DNA of 57,479 nucleotides from Paenibacillus shirakamiensis (lineage in GTDB: Bacteria > Bacillota > Bacilli > Paenibacillales > Paenibacillaceae). Position 1 is the first letter of the stretch. Every line of letters begins with the position of its first letter. This document shows positions 9,251-18,476 of the stretch, piece by piece. Both the position numbers and the translations under genes were made by a program. Location of the stretch: NCBI RefSeq assembly GCF_017874255.1, contig NZ_JAGGLD010000011.1, forward strand, positions 1-57,479, in the 5' to 3' direction. The notes beneath the pieces are model-generated. The model searched no databases. It saw nothing but the letters and a program-made list of their open reading frames with translations, and was not told the DNA's origin.

Positions 9251-9282
9251 ATTATACGACATAATTCGACAATATGTGTCAA
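9251..9282 (-). promoter_or_regulatory. Second 0A-box pair inside a long-spacer promoter-like element
   Basis: On the minus strand TTGACA (9282-9277) and TATAAT (9256-9251) are separated by 20 bases. Between them lie TGTCGAA (9271-9265), three bases, and TGTCGTA (9261-9255), a 0A-box pair with the same spacing as the one in the abrB leader. The element could be an upstream abrB promoter or a Spo0A site for the divergent HD-protein gene. Spacing is abnormal for unaided sigma-A. Confidence 0.4.
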
Positions 9283-9325
9283 TTTTTAATGTTATTTTAT
9301 CTATTTTGAGGGGAGCTTAAGAACT

Positions 9326-10642
9326 ATGCTGCATCCTTTAACCGAAGAGAAAGTATTTAAGGACCCTGTTCATAACTATGTGCATGTTCAAGATCAACTT
9401 ATTTGGTCTCTTATCAATACTTCTGAATTTCAAAGATTACGCCGTATTCGTCAATTAGGTACGACATATCTCACATTTCATGGAGCAGAACATAGTCGAT
9501 TTTCTCATTCCTTAGGAGTCTACGAGATTACGCGCCGTATTATTTCTCAGTTTGAACGTTCACTTTATACCGATTGGCCAAAAGAAGAACGTCTCGTCAC
9601 CTTGTGTGCTGCTCTGTTACATGACTTAGGACACGGTCCATTTTCTCATTCTATAGAAGAAGCTTTTGATATGGATCATGAGGAATGGACTTGTCGTATT
9701 ATTTTGGGGGACACGGAAGTACATCGCATCCTTCTGGAAGAGGGCGCTGACTTTCCTGACAAAGTAGCCTCTGTCATTCGCAAAGATTACGATAAAGCGA
9801 TTGTTGTAAATCTGGTCTCCAGCCCTCTGGATGCGGACCGCATGGATTATTTGCTTAGAGATGCTTACTTTACTGGTGTAAATTACGGCACTATCGATAT
9901 AGATCGGATTTTAAGGATGCTTAGGCCTTTTCAAGGACGAGTTGTGGTAAAAGATTCGGGAATGCACGCAGTTGAGGATTATTTAATGTCGAGGTATCAG
10001 ATGTACTGGCAGGTATACTTCCATCCGGTAACCCGAAGTTCGGAAATTATTTTGCGTCAAATTTTCCGGAGAGTGAAGGAATTGCATGAATATGGTTTTG
10101 AATTGAAGTTCCTTCCCGAACCTCTGCCTAGTCTGTTCAGACTTGAGATGACAACAGAAGAATATCTTCAACTAGATGAAGCTTTAATACAGACCGCATT
10201 CATGCAATGGAGAAAAGAAGACGATGAGCTATTGGCAGATTTATGTACACGTTTTATTAATCGGTTATTGTATCAATATGTAGAAATTGAAATGTTAGAT
10301 ATGGAAAATATTGATGAAATACGATATTCATTTCGTGATGTAGGACTTGATCCTAATTATGATCTCGAAATTGATTTTCCTACTGATCTTCCCTATGATG
10401 TATTTCGTCCCGAGGACGAGTCTAAAGAGACTCAAATTCTGTTGCTGGACAAACAGGACCAATTGCTTGAAATTTCAGAAGTCTCGGATATTGTAAGGTC
10501 TATCAGTGGCATTCACCGAGGAAAATATCATTTGTATTACCCAGCGAATAAAATTGCTCCCGTAATAGACCGTTTACCTCGGCATATAGCTGTTTTATTT
10601 CAACGCACGGAACTCAAGGAGGATTTTAACGATGTTGTTTGA
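9326..10642 (+). CDS. ywfO: HD-domain phosphohydrolase (YwfO/SAMHD1-like)
   Basis: The 438-residue protein belongs to the HD superfamily branch that includes YwfO and dNTP triphosphohydrolase-like enzymes. The metal-binding residues are visible: H in RFSHSLGVYEI, the HD pair in LLHDLGHGPFSHSIE, and the later aspartate in SSPLDADRMDYLLRDA. The RRIRQLGTTYL segment near residue 35 is also a family hallmark. A GAGGGG ribosome-binding site precedes ATG 9326. B. subtilis keeps ywfO elsewhere, so its place between abrB and tatD is particular to this lineage. It overlaps tatD by 11 bases and is probably co-transcribed with it. The substrate is presumed to be a nucleotide but is not shown by sequence. 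Confidence 0.88.
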   Translation: MLHPLTEEKVFKDPVHNYVHVQDQLIWSLINTSEFQRLRRIRQLGTTYLTFHGAEHSRFSHSLGVYEITRRIISQFERSLYTDWPKEERLVTLCAALLHDLGHGPFSHSIEEAFDMDHEEWTCRIILGDTEVHRILLEEGADFPDKVASVIRKDYDKAIVVNLVSSPLDADRMDYLLRDAYFTGVNYGTIDIDRILRMLRPFQGRVVVKDSGMHAVEDYLMSRYQMYWQVYFHPVTRSSEIILRQIFRRVKELHEYGFELKFLPEPLPSLFRLEMTTEEYLQLDEALIQTAFMQWRKEDDELLADLCTRFINRLLYQYVEIEMLDMENIDEIRYSFRDVGLDPNYDLEIDFPTDLPYDVFRPEDESKETQILLLDKQDQLLEISEVSDIVRSISGIHRGKYHLYYPANKIAPVIDRLPRHIAVLFQRTELKEDFNDVV

Positions 10643-11399
10643 CACGCATACTCATCTAGATGCAGCACAATTCGACGAAGATCGTGAAGAGACGATTGCC
10701 CGGGCTTTAGCGCAGGGGGTAACGCGAATGATTAATGTCGGTTTTAACCGGGAGACGATTCCCACAACCATAGCGTTGGCTGAGAAGTATGAATTTATAT
10801 ATGCCGCTGTCGGATGGCACCCACAAGATGCAATTACGATGAAAGATGGAGATCTGGAGTGGATTGCCAAGCTATGTGCTCATCCTAAAGTAGTGGCTAT
10901 AGGAGAGATTGGTCTTGATTATTACTGGGACACTTCACCTAAGGACGTGCAGCAGGATGTTTTTCGTCAGCAGATTCGCTTAGCACGCAGCCTTCAAATG
11001 CCTATTGTCATTCATAATCGGGATGCCCATGAAGATGTGATCCGTATTCTTCGGGAGGAAAAGGCACACGAGGTAGGCGGGGTCATGCACTCATTCTCTG
11101 GAAGCTGGGAGACGGCTAAAATGTGTCTTGATCTTGGTTTTCATCTCTCGTTTGGAGGACCGATTACATTCAAGAATGCCAAACAACCTAAAGAAGTTCT
11201 CCAACAGGTCCCGATGGACCGACTATTGCTTGAGACGGACTCCCCTTATTTGACTCCACATCCATTTCGTGGGAAAAGGAATGAGTCTGGACATGTTCGA
11301 CTGGTTGCAGAAATGGCTGCGGAGTTAAAAGGAGTTAGTCTTGAAGAAATCGCTGATATTACAACGAAAAACGCACTGGACCGATTTGGTATTAAATGA
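10632..11399 (+). CDS. tatD: TatD family metal-dependent DNase
   Basis: The 255-residue TIM-barrel hydrolase shows all metal-ligand motifs of TatD: FDTHTHLD at the N-terminus, GEIGLDYYWD, PIVIHNRDAHED, MHSFSG and LLETDSPYLTP. TatD proteins are Mg-dependent exo/endodeoxyribonucleases acting in the cytosol. An AAGGAGG site lies inside the end of ywfO, and the start overlaps that gene by 11 bases. This is yabD in B. subtilis, where metS lies upstream rather than ywfO. Confidence 0.95.
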   Translation: MLFDTHTHLDAAQFDEDREETIARALAQGVTRMINVGFNRETIPTTIALAEKYEFIYAAVGWHPQDAITMKDGDLEWIAKLCAHPKVVAIGEIGLDYYWDTSPKDVQQDVFRQQIRLARSLQMPIVIHNRDAHEDVIRILREEKAHEVGGVMHSFSGSWETAKMCLDLGFHLSFGGPITFKNAKQPKEVLQQVPMDRLLLETDSPYLTPHPFRGKRNESGHVRLVAEMAAELKGVSLEEIADITTKNALDRFGIK

Positions 11400-11446
11400 A
11401 TTATGGAGTAAAACAGATGAAATCGTGAGAAAATAGTAAAAATGAA

Positions 11447-11468
11447 GGCATTTTAATAATAAAATGCC
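11447..11468 (+). terminator. Hairpin after tatD, possible terminator
   Basis: GGCATTTTA at 11447-11455 pairs perfectly with TAAAATGCC at 11460-11468 over the loop ATAA. It lies about 50 bases past tatD. The following bases are AT-rich but there is no clean T-run. Confidence 0.5.
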
Positions 11469-11509
11469 CGAATATTACAAAAATTTAACCTTATTTTTAA
11501 AAAATCCGC

Positions 11510-11538
11510 TTGATTCCTGCTTTACAACATGCATACAA
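11510..11538 (+). promoter_or_regulatory. Candidate promoter ahead of the c-di-AMP riboswitch
   Basis: TTGATT at 11510-11515 and ATACAA at 11533-11538 have a 17-base spacer. It is positioned about 60 bases before the riboswitch. The -10 match is moderate. Confidence 0.4.
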
Positions 11539-11599
11539 ACAGGTTAGAATCTTTCTCAGTAATCCATTTGATTACAACTGGGTTACAAGGTTCCAAGAA

Positions 11600-11800
11600 C
11601 CAGTCTCGCTAAATCTCCTAAAATGGAGAACGGGGGAACCAATACGCCACGCTGAACAGGGTGAACGTATTTGATTTCTTTAAAGGGTCTTTGGGGTGAA
11701 TTCAAGGTCGTTGCGCCATGAGCGGACAGATTAAGATAGGGCTACTCTCTAGTCCGAACCCGACAGCTAACCTCGTAAGCGTAGCAGAGAGAGGCATAAC
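11600..11800 (+). promoter_or_regulatory. Cyclic-di-AMP riboswitch (ydaO/yuaA class)
   Basis: The conserved core of the ydaO class is present in order: CGCTAAAT near 11608, CGGGGGAACCAA at 11631-11642, GGGGTGAATTC at 11693-11703, ATAGGGCTA near 11736, and the highly conserved block CCGAACCCGACAGCTAACC starting at 11753, followed by CTCGTAAGCG and a GAGAGAG arm. A terminator hairpin follows, so binding of c-di-AMP should switch off the downstream cell-wall gene. The ends are approximate. Confidence 0.92.
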
Positions 11801-11833
11801 TCGTGCATCCTAACTTTCCTTTTTTACAATCAG

Positions 11834-11886
11834 GAAGCCACGAAAGAGACCCTCTAATTCTCTTTCTTTAGGCTTCTTTTGTTTTT
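11834..11886 (+). terminator. Riboswitch-linked terminator
   Basis: GAAGCC (11834-11839) pairs with GGCTTC (11871-11876), and inside it GAAAGAGA (11842-11849) pairs with TCTCTTTC (11859-11866). A T-rich tail follows. It is the likely expression platform of the c-di-AMP riboswitch. Confidence 0.8.
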
Positions 11887-11902
11887 GAATAAAGGAGATA
11901 GA

Positions 11903-11941
11903 ATGTTCATACGTTGGTATGACAGGGACACAGAGGCCTGA
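11903..11941 (+). other. Possible 12-codon leader ORF
   Basis: An AAAGGAG sequence at 11891-11897 is followed after five bases by ATG 11903 and twelve codons encoding MFIRWYDRDTEA before TGA. It lies between the riboswitch terminator and the start of the 3D-domain gene. The ribosome-binding site is near perfect, but such a short frame may be chance. Confidence 0.3.
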
Positions 11942-12062
11942 AAGGCTGGAGCAGGATACGAATGACGCCGTAAGGGGTCGGACGTAAAAAACGGTAAATA
12001 GTCACGTCACATATTTCTAGAGTCGATCTTAGACGACGAGGCTATGAAGGAGGACGTAAGAA

Positions 12063-13205
12063 GTGGGCTTTTTCGACCAGAAAAAAACTACCCATGGTTC
12101 ACGATCATCCAGCAGGTCTTACGCGTTGCGGTGGAAGCAAGAAAATAAGCGTCAAATTATCATTTCAGCATTCATCACCGTCGCATTGCTTGCAAGTATT
12201 GTAGGATGGTTCTACCAGCAAGCGAATAAAAATATGTATTTGGTTGATGGACAGTCGCAGTCCGTAGAGGCACCAACGGCAGTCCCTCAAGTGGATGAGC
12301 ACGATAGTATCTTGAAATCTCAAGATGAAATAGCTGGACCTTTGAATAACAGTGTTCGGAATAGCGACCAGATGTTCATTCATCGTGCTGTACCGATTAC
12401 GATTACGGCAGATGGCGGTACCAAGCAATATTTTGCTGCTGAAGGATCTGTTCAAGATACACTTCACAGAATTGGTGTAGCTGTCTCCAGTGAAGATCAA
12501 ATTACACCGGCTATATCAACGCCAATTGATTCCGGGTTGAACATTCGCATCGTACGCGTCGATACTCATACAGCGAAGTTACAAGTCAAAGTGCCTTATG
12601 ATTTTGTTAAGACTTCAGATCCTTCATTACAAAAAGGTAAAACGAAGTTGATTCAACAAGGTCAAAGCGGTATCGTTGTTCATGAAATTGAGAAAGTGTA
12701 TAAAGATGGAACGTTCGTCTCCAAGCGCCTTGTCTCTAAGTCTGTAACTAGACCTGTAGCAACAAAAGTGCTTGCCGTTGGAACCAAACCTGCACCGAAG
12801 ACGCAGGTATTGTCAGCAAGCATTGACCGTTCAGCGAATGCAGTGAATATAAGTCAGAACAACAGCACCCAAAAGGGCGGCGTTGCATTTAAATATAAAA
12901 AACTTCTGCAAAATGTATCTCTTACTGCTTATTCATCCCAGGAACCGGGCATGGGTACACGCACAGCGTCTGGTTCGCGTGTAACAGAAGGTAGAACCAT
13001 TGCAGTAGATACGAACGTAATTCCTATGGGCTGGTGGGTATATATTGAAGGCGTAGGTTTCCGCCGCGCTGAGGACACCGGTAGTGCAATTAAAGGAAAT
13101 ATTATAGATGTCTATTATGACTCACTAAGAGCTGCAAATGATTTTGGCCGCAAAAAAGGTCGTACGGTATATGTCATCGGTCCAGTAAAACCTGAACTGA
13201 ACTAG
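12063..13205 (+). CDS. yabE: YabE-type cell-wall protein: DUF348, G5 and 3D domains
   Basis: The 380-residue protein starts with a basic cytosolic tail, one membrane segment (about residues 30-50, IIISAFITVALLASIVGWF), then an outside part. That part has a DUF348 repeat (about 100-145), a G5 domain (about 155-230), and a C-terminal 3D domain (about 285-378) with the aspartates in AVDTNVIPMG, AEDTGSAIKG and IIDVYYD. Related 3D proteins (Sps/Rpf-like) cleave peptidoglycan. GTG 12063 is preceded by GAAGGAGGA. A c-di-AMP riboswitch upstream links it to cell-wall and turgor control. B. subtilis YabE is longer, with more DUF348 repeats as I recall. Confidence 0.9.
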   Translation: MGFFDQKKTTHGSRSSSRSYALRWKQENKRQIIISAFITVALLASIVGWFYQQANKNMYLVDGQSQSVEAPTAVPQVDEHDSILKSQDEIAGPLNNSVRNSDQMFIHRAVPITITADGGTKQYFAAEGSVQDTLHRIGVAVSSEDQITPAISTPIDSGLNIRIVRVDTHTAKLQVKVPYDFVKTSDPSLQKGKTKLIQQGQSGIVVHEIEKVYKDGTFVSKRLVSKSVTRPVATKVLAVGTKPAPKTQVLSASIDRSANAVNISQNNSTQKGGVAFKYKKLLQNVSLTAYSSQEPGMGTRTASGSRVTEGRTIAVDTNVIPMGWWVYIEGVGFRRAEDTGSAIKGNIIDVYYDSLRAANDFGRKKGRTVYVIGPVKPELN

Positions 13206-13275
13206 TAGAACGTTGTATCGTTTACTTTAAGCCGGGAATCATATACTATTACAATTGATGAATATGTACAGGATG

Positions 13276-13304
13276 AAGAAGAGGAGATGATCCTCTTCTT
13301 TTTT
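13276..13304 (+). terminator. Terminator after yabE
   Basis: AAGAAGAGGA at 13276-13285 pairs perfectly with TCCTCTTCTT at 13291-13300 over the loop GATGA, followed by TTTT. Confidence 0.85.
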
Positions 13305-13341
13305 GTTATATATCGAACACTGATTAGAGGAGATGACATCC

Positions 13342-14779
<1,438 letters not shown>

Positions 14780-14834
14780 AATAAAGGAACCAAAGCCCAG
14801 CTTCGCCCATACGATGGGGTTAGAGGTGATGGAG

Positions 14835-15734
14835 TTGACGAATTTAGGAGACCTGGTTGTTCGCAGGTCCTACGGAGGGGATGTTACCTTCCGTGTGGAG
14901 TTAATAGAACGCACTCGGGCGATAATTAAAGGTGTTGATTTCCGTCTAGTGGCTGATGCCCCTTTTTCGGATTTGGTTCAAGTATCAACCCCTCCTCCAA
15001 GCGAGAAGTTGCAGCAAGCCAAAATTAAAGCAACCGAGTCCTTGGAGCGATTGGAGAAAGATCGTAGAGCTCTTGTGGAGCGAACACGCGAAGAGTTGAT
15101 GTCAGAATTATACAGTTCTAATGCTCCATCGTATTTTGAGGTGCCTGGAAAAGTATTACATTTAGATGGAGATGCCAACTATTTAAAAAAAAGTCTCGAA
15201 CTGTACGAGAAACTGCGAGTTCCGGCAGAAGGTTATTACGTCAGTGAAAGCCGCATGGCGGATGCGGTGTACCGTCTCTTACCGAAGGTAAACCCAGATA
15301 TTCTGGTCTTGACGGGTCATGATGGTGTACTTAAGAACCAGATGAATTATGATCTGTACAATCTGAACAGTTACAAAAATTCTCGCAATTTTGTGGATGC
15401 GATCCAAACAGCACGAAGCTATGAACGTAATTTCGATGCCTTAACGATTGTGGCGGGTGCTTGTCAGTCCCACTTTGAGGCTCTCCTGCAATCGGGAGCT
15501 AATTTTGCAAGTTCTCCTGCTCGTATTCTCATCCATGCTCTAGACCCCGTCTACATTGCGGCTAAGGCTTCATTCACGCCAATTCGTAGTACACTTCACA
15601 TTACGGATGTGCTGAACCATACGGTCAGTGGAATTCAAGGGGTGGGGGGTATTGAGACACGGGGGAGTTACCGTATAGGTTTACCTAAGCTTAGAGACCT
15701 TTCTACCTTGACAGTGGTTCCGTCTATACAATAA
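14835..15734 (+). CDS. yabG: Sporulation-specific protease YabG
   Basis: YabG is a mother-cell protease that trims spore coat proteins, such as SafA and SpoIVA targets in B. subtilis. The 299-residue product shows the family blocks DILVLTGHDG, GACQSHFEALLQSGANFASSP, ALDPVYIAAKASFTP and GIQGVGGIETRGSYR. I prefer TTG 14835: AGAGG lies eight bases ahead and MTNLGDLVVRRSY then aligns with the known N-terminus. ATG 14829 is only two bases from that ribosome-binding site, and ATG 14814 has none. A strong terminator follows. No clear sigma-K promoter was identified. Confidence 0.9.
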   Translation: MTNLGDLVVRRSYGGDVTFRVELIERTRAIIKGVDFRLVADAPFSDLVQVSTPPPSEKLQQAKIKATESLERLEKDRRALVERTREELMSELYSSNAPSYFEVPGKVLHLDGDANYLKKSLELYEKLRVPAEGYYVSESRMADAVYRLLPKVNPDILVLTGHDGVLKNQMNYDLYNLNSYKNSRNFVDAIQTARSYERNFDALTIVAGACQSHFEALLQSGANFASSPARILIHALDPVYIAAKASFTPIRSTLHITDVLNHTVSGIQGVGGIETRGSYRIGLPKLRDLSTLTVVPSIQ

Positions 15735-15762
15735 ATGGATAGCTTACGCCTTAAGAACCATG

Positions 15763-15783
15763 CCCCCGGAAGGGGGTTTTTTT
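15763..15783 (+). terminator. Terminator after yabG
   Basis: CCCCC GGAA GGGGG at 15763-15776 with a seven-base T-run. Confidence 0.92.
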
Positions 15784-15811
15784 CGTATACAGTCGATCCA
15801 AAAAAAAATCA

Positions 15812-15841
15812 TTGACAATACTTTTTACAGCTTGATATAAT
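15812..15841 (+). promoter_or_regulatory. Upstream veg promoter (sigma-A)
   Basis: A perfect TTGACA at 15812-15817 and a perfect TATAAT at 15836-15841 are separated by 18 bases. It lies about 43 bases upstream of a second consensus promoter. Confidence 0.8.
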
Positions 15842-15854
15842 TATTTATTTTGAT

Positions 15855-15883
15855 TTGACAAGTGATTTAGAGAGGAGTATAAT
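15855..15883 (+). promoter_or_regulatory. Downstream veg promoter (sigma-A, full consensus)
   Basis: TTGACA at 15855-15860, a 17-base spacer, and TATAAT at 15878-15883 match the sigma-A consensus exactly. The spacer contains AGAGAGGAG. The veg gene begins 27 bases after the -10 element. The B. subtilis veg promoter region is also tandem and very strong. Confidence 0.92.
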
Positions 15884-15909
15884 GGACAAGAAAGAGGTGG
15901 TCATAGGCA

Positions 15910-16191
15910 ATGGCGAAAAATACGCTGTCTGAAATTAAGAACAATCTCGATGCTCACGTGGGACAGAAGATTTTGCTTCGTGCGAATGGCGGTCGTCGTA
16001 AGACCATAGAACGCACGGGTGTTCTGGAAGAAACCTACCCCTCTGTATTTATTGTAAAGCTTGATGAAGAGCAACAATCCTTCAAGCGCGTATCCTACAG
16101 CTATGCCGATATCCTTACTGAATCTGTGGAAGTCACGATTTGTAACGATAATGATAACAGCGAGCTCAAGGTGTCGTATATTAAACCTTAA
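15910..16191 (+). CDS. veg: Veg protein
   Basis: The 93-residue Veg protein is a small, highly expressed cytosolic protein; in B. subtilis it promotes biofilm formation by interfering with SinR. The family sequence is plain: [34 protein letters not shown] in two blocks, then [15 protein letters not shown] and [19 protein letters not shown]. The fold is a small beta-barrel of Sm/KOW type. AGAGGTGG lies ahead of ATG 15910. Two consensus promoters precede it, matching its reputation for very strong transcription. Confidence 0.95.
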   Translation: MAKNTLSEIKNNLDAHVGQKILLRANGGRRKTIERTGVLEETYPSVFIVKLDEEQQSFKRVSYSYADILTESVEVTICNDNDNSELKVSYIKP

Positions 16192-16275
16192 GTATGATAT
16201 ATGCTCAGCAATGAAGCGGTTCTTGGTTCTTAACCTAGGCTGCTTTTTTTATTATCTATATAAGCTCACTGAACG

Positions 16276-16305
16276 GTATGAGATTGCTTCTACTGCGTCA
16301 TACTA
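16276..16305 (+). promoter_or_regulatory. Candidate sigma-G promoter of sspF
   Basis: GTATGA at 16276-16281 fits the sigma-G -35 pattern GnATRn, and CATACTA at 16299-16305 fits the -10 pattern CATnnTA, with a 17-base spacer. It ends 45 bases before the SASP start. Confidence 0.55.
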
Positions 16306-16349
16306 AGCATGTTCTATATTCTATTCCTAATGGTGAGGAGAATGGATAC

Positions 16350-16529
16350 ATGTCAAGAAGAAGACGCAGTGTGATGTCGGAAGAATTGAAATACGAATTA
16401 GCCAAGGATTTGGGATTTTATGATACCGTTCAAAAAGAAGGTTGGGGCGGAATCAAAGCCAAAGATGCCGGGAACATGGTTAAAAGGGCTATTGAAATGG
16501 CAGAACGTGCGGCTTCTCGTAACGATTAA
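16350..16529 (+). CDS. sspF: Small acid-soluble spore protein SspF
   Basis: This 59-residue protein is an alpha/beta-type SASP relative that coats forespore DNA and protects it. It carries the [23 protein letters not shown] start in two halves and the central [22 protein letters not shown] helix, as in SspF. ATG 16350 is preceded by GAGGAG nine bases upstream; a longer in-frame reading from 16278 would run through the promoter and has no ribosome-binding site. A sigma-G-like promoter and a good terminator frame it as a single-gene unit. Confidence 0.92.
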   Translation: MSRRRRSVMSEELKYELAKDLGFYDTVQKEGWGGIKAKDAGNMVKRAIEMAERAASRND

Positions 16530-16533
16530 GACA

Positions 16534-16562
16534 AAGCTCCTCCAACTGGAGGAGCTTCTTTC
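16534..16562 (+). terminator. Terminator after sspF
   Basis: AAGCTCCTCC at 16534-16543 pairs perfectly with GGAGGAGCTT at 16548-16557 over a four-base loop, followed by a T-rich tail. Confidence 0.88.
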
Positions 16563-16593
16563 ATACCCAGAATAGGAATTCATCTTCACTTTT

Positions 16594-16602
16594 TGCTATA
16601 AT
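16594..16602 (+). promoter_or_regulatory. Extended -10 promoter of ispE
   Basis: TGCTATAAT gives a TGn extension joined to a perfect TATAAT at 16597-16602. The -35 region is poor, which is common for extended -10 promoters. Confidence 0.5.
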
Positions 16603-16669
16603 GTACTCCATAATGGTTAATTTATTGTACATAGATTTGTTGATGGAAACTTAAGGATGGGTGAGGGCC

Positions 16670-17524
16670 TTGAAAATATACGAAAAAGCACCAGCGAAGA
16701 TCAATTTAATGCTGGATGTTTTACATAAGCGGCCTGATGGATATCATGAGGTTGAAATGATTATGACGATGGTTGACTTAGCAGATCGCTTGGAGATGGA
16801 AGAACTGCCAAGGGATACGATTATTATTTCAAGCCAAGCAGGCTATATTCCTCTGGATGAGAAGAACTTGGCCTTTCAGGCTGCACGGCTTATTAAAGAT
16901 CGCTATAACGTCCGTAGTGGGGTTTATATTCATCTAGATAAGAAGATACCTGTAGCGGCGGGACTCGCTGGAGGGAGCAGTGATGCTGCGGCTACGTTAC
17001 GTGGACTGAATCGGCTCTGGAACTTAGGGATTTCCCCGGAGGAGCTACAACTACTAGGAGCGGAACTTGGATCAGATGTGCCTTTTTGCGTTACAGGAGG
17101 GACAGCCCTAGCTACAGGACGAGGTGAAAAGTTAACTCCAATTGCAAATCCACCACAATGCTGGGTCATATTAGCGAAGCTCCCGATTAATGTATCTACC
17201 GCAGATGTGTATGGACGGTTTCGCGTGCAGCAGATTCAGCAGCATCCATCAGCCGCTGCCATGCAGGGGGCTATTGAATCGGGATCGTTTGCAGCGGTTT
17301 GCAATCAATTAGGTAATGTGTTGGAGGATGTGACGCTTCAACTTTATCCTGAAGTAGCGCAGCTTAGGGAGACCATGATGCGTCTAGGTGCGGATGGTGT
17401 ACTGATGTCAGGAAGCGGTCCTACTGTATTTGGTCTTGTGTCCAAAGAATCCAAAGTAGCTCGAATCTATAATGGTCTTCGTGGCTTCTGTAAAGAGGTA
17501 TATGCCGTACGGATGTTGACATGA
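16670..17524 (+). CDS. ispE: 4-diphosphocytidyl-2-C-methyl-D-erythritol kinase
   Basis: IspE phosphorylates CDP-methylerythritol in the MEP pathway to isoprenoids. The 284-residue GHMP kinase has the three motifs: [12 protein letters not shown] at the N-terminus, [21 protein letters not shown] as the ATP-binding loop, and [13 protein letters not shown] at the C-terminus. I prefer TTG 16670 because [13 protein letters not shown] aligns with the family start; a GTG at 16661 would add three residues. purR follows after about 110 bases with its own promoter. Confidence 0.93.
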   Translation: MKIYEKAPAKINLMLDVLHKRPDGYHEVEMIMTMVDLADRLEMEELPRDTIIISSQAGYIPLDEKNLAFQAARLIKDRYNVRSGVYIHLDKKIPVAAGLAGGSSDAAATLRGLNRLWNLGISPEELQLLGAELGSDVPFCVTGGTALATGRGEKLTPIANPPQCWVILAKLPINVSTADVYGRFRVQQIQQHPSAAAMQGAIESGSFAAVCNQLGNVLEDVTLQLYPEVAQLRETMMRLGADGVLMSGSGPTVFGLVSKESKVARIYNGLRGFCKEVYAVRMLT

Positions 17525-17554
17525 TAGGAAAGGTAACACTAAAATCAACATTTC

Positions 17555-17584
17555 TTGGACTTTTCCGTACAAAGATGGTATATT
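17555..17584 (+). promoter_or_regulatory. Sigma-A promoter of purR
   Basis: TTGGAC at 17555-17560 and TATATT at 17579-17584 are separated by 18 bases. It lies about 50 bases ahead of the purR start and overlaps the first PurBox-like site. Confidence 0.55.
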
Positions 17585-17605
17585 TTCTTTAAAATATTCG
17601 GATTT
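17561..17605. promoter_or_regulatory. Inverted pair of PurBox-like sites
   Basis: AATATTCGGATTT at 17593-17605 matches the reverse complement of the PurBox AWWWCCGAACWWT at 12 of 13 positions. TTTTCCGTACAAA at 17561-17573 matches the direct orientation at 10 of 13. The gap is 19 bases, near the 16-17 I recall for functional pairs. This would be an autoregulatory operator for PurR. Confidence 0.45.
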
Positions 17606-17634
17606 TAGTCCATTTAGCTAGTGAGGGTTCGTTC

Positions 17635-18474
17635 GTGAAAAAGTTAAAGAGAAGCGCCAGATTGGTCGAAATGACCCAATATCTGTTACATAGGCCGCAT
17701 CATTTAATACCGCTTACAACATTTGCGGATCGATATGGAGCTGCCAAATCCTCGATTAGTGAGGATTTGTCCATTATCAAAGAAGTATTTGAAGAGGAAG
17801 GTATGGGGGACTTGCTTACTATGGCAGGAGCTGCTGGAGGTGTTAAGTTTATTCCCAAGGCCGGACAGGAACAGGCTGAAGAATTCATTAATCATCTATG
17901 CTCCATGCTATCCGACTCAAGTCGGATTCTTCCGGGCGGATACTTGTATATGTCGGATATGCTCGGCCTGCCTAATCTTATGAATGAAGCAGGGAAATTA
18001 TTTGCTACGGTGTTTGCCCATGCAGATATTGATGTCATTATGACCGTTGAGACCAAAGGAATACCGCTGGCTTATGCTACAGGAGCTCAACTGAATCTTC
18101 CGGTAGTCTTAGTGCGAAGAGATCATAAGGTAACAGAAGGCTCAGCGGTAAGTATTAACTATGTTTCCGGTTCTCACAAAAGTCTGCATACGATGACACT
18201 ATCCAAGCGAGCGCTCAAGCCCAATGCTAAAGTGCTGATTGTGGACGATTTTATGAAGGCAGGCGGAACAATTCAGGGTATGGTCGATTTATTGGCTGAA
18301 TTCAATGCGACCGTAGCCGGGGTTGGGGTACTGGTGGAGTCTGGTGAGATTGATACAGAACAAAAACTACTAGAGGATTATGTTTCGTTGGCTACGCTTA
18401 CTGTAGTGGATGCAAAAGAAAAGGAAATTTCGGTTCAACCGGGGAACTATTTCAGCCGATTGCAGCGGCGATAA
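17635..18474 (+). CDS. purR: Purine operon repressor PurR
   Basis: PurR represses purine synthesis genes and is released by PRPP. The 279-residue protein combines an N-terminal winged-helix DNA-binding domain (about residues 1-75, with YGAAKSSISEDLSIIKEVF) and a C-terminal phosphoribosyltransferase-fold domain carrying the PRPP motif VLIVDDFMKAGGTIQGM. GTG 17635 follows GAGGG by about nine bases. Candidate PurBoxes lie in its own promoter. The yabJ gene that follows purR in B. subtilis is missing, so spoVG is next. prs, which makes the PRPP effector, lies 2.2 kb downstream. Confidence 0.95.
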   Translation: MKKLKRSARLVEMTQYLLHRPHHLIPLTTFADRYGAAKSSISEDLSIIKEVFEEEGMGDLLTMAGAAGGVKFIPKAGQEQAEEFINHLCSMLSDSSRILPGGYLYMSDMLGLPNLMNEAGKLFATVFAHADIDVIMTVETKGIPLAYATGAQLNLPVVLVRRDHKVTEGSAVSINYVSGSHKSLHTMTLSKRALKPNAKVLIVDDFMKAGGTIQGMVDLLAEFNATVAGVGVLVESGEIDTEQKLLEDYVSLATLTVVDAKEKEISVQPGNYFSRLQRR

Positions 18475-18476
18475 TT

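Noticed and set aside
11900..12062. Possible cyclic-di-GMP riboswitch after the c-di-AMP riboswitch
   Set aside because: GGGACACAGAGGCC recalls part of the GEMM core, but the remaining conserved blocks are missing.
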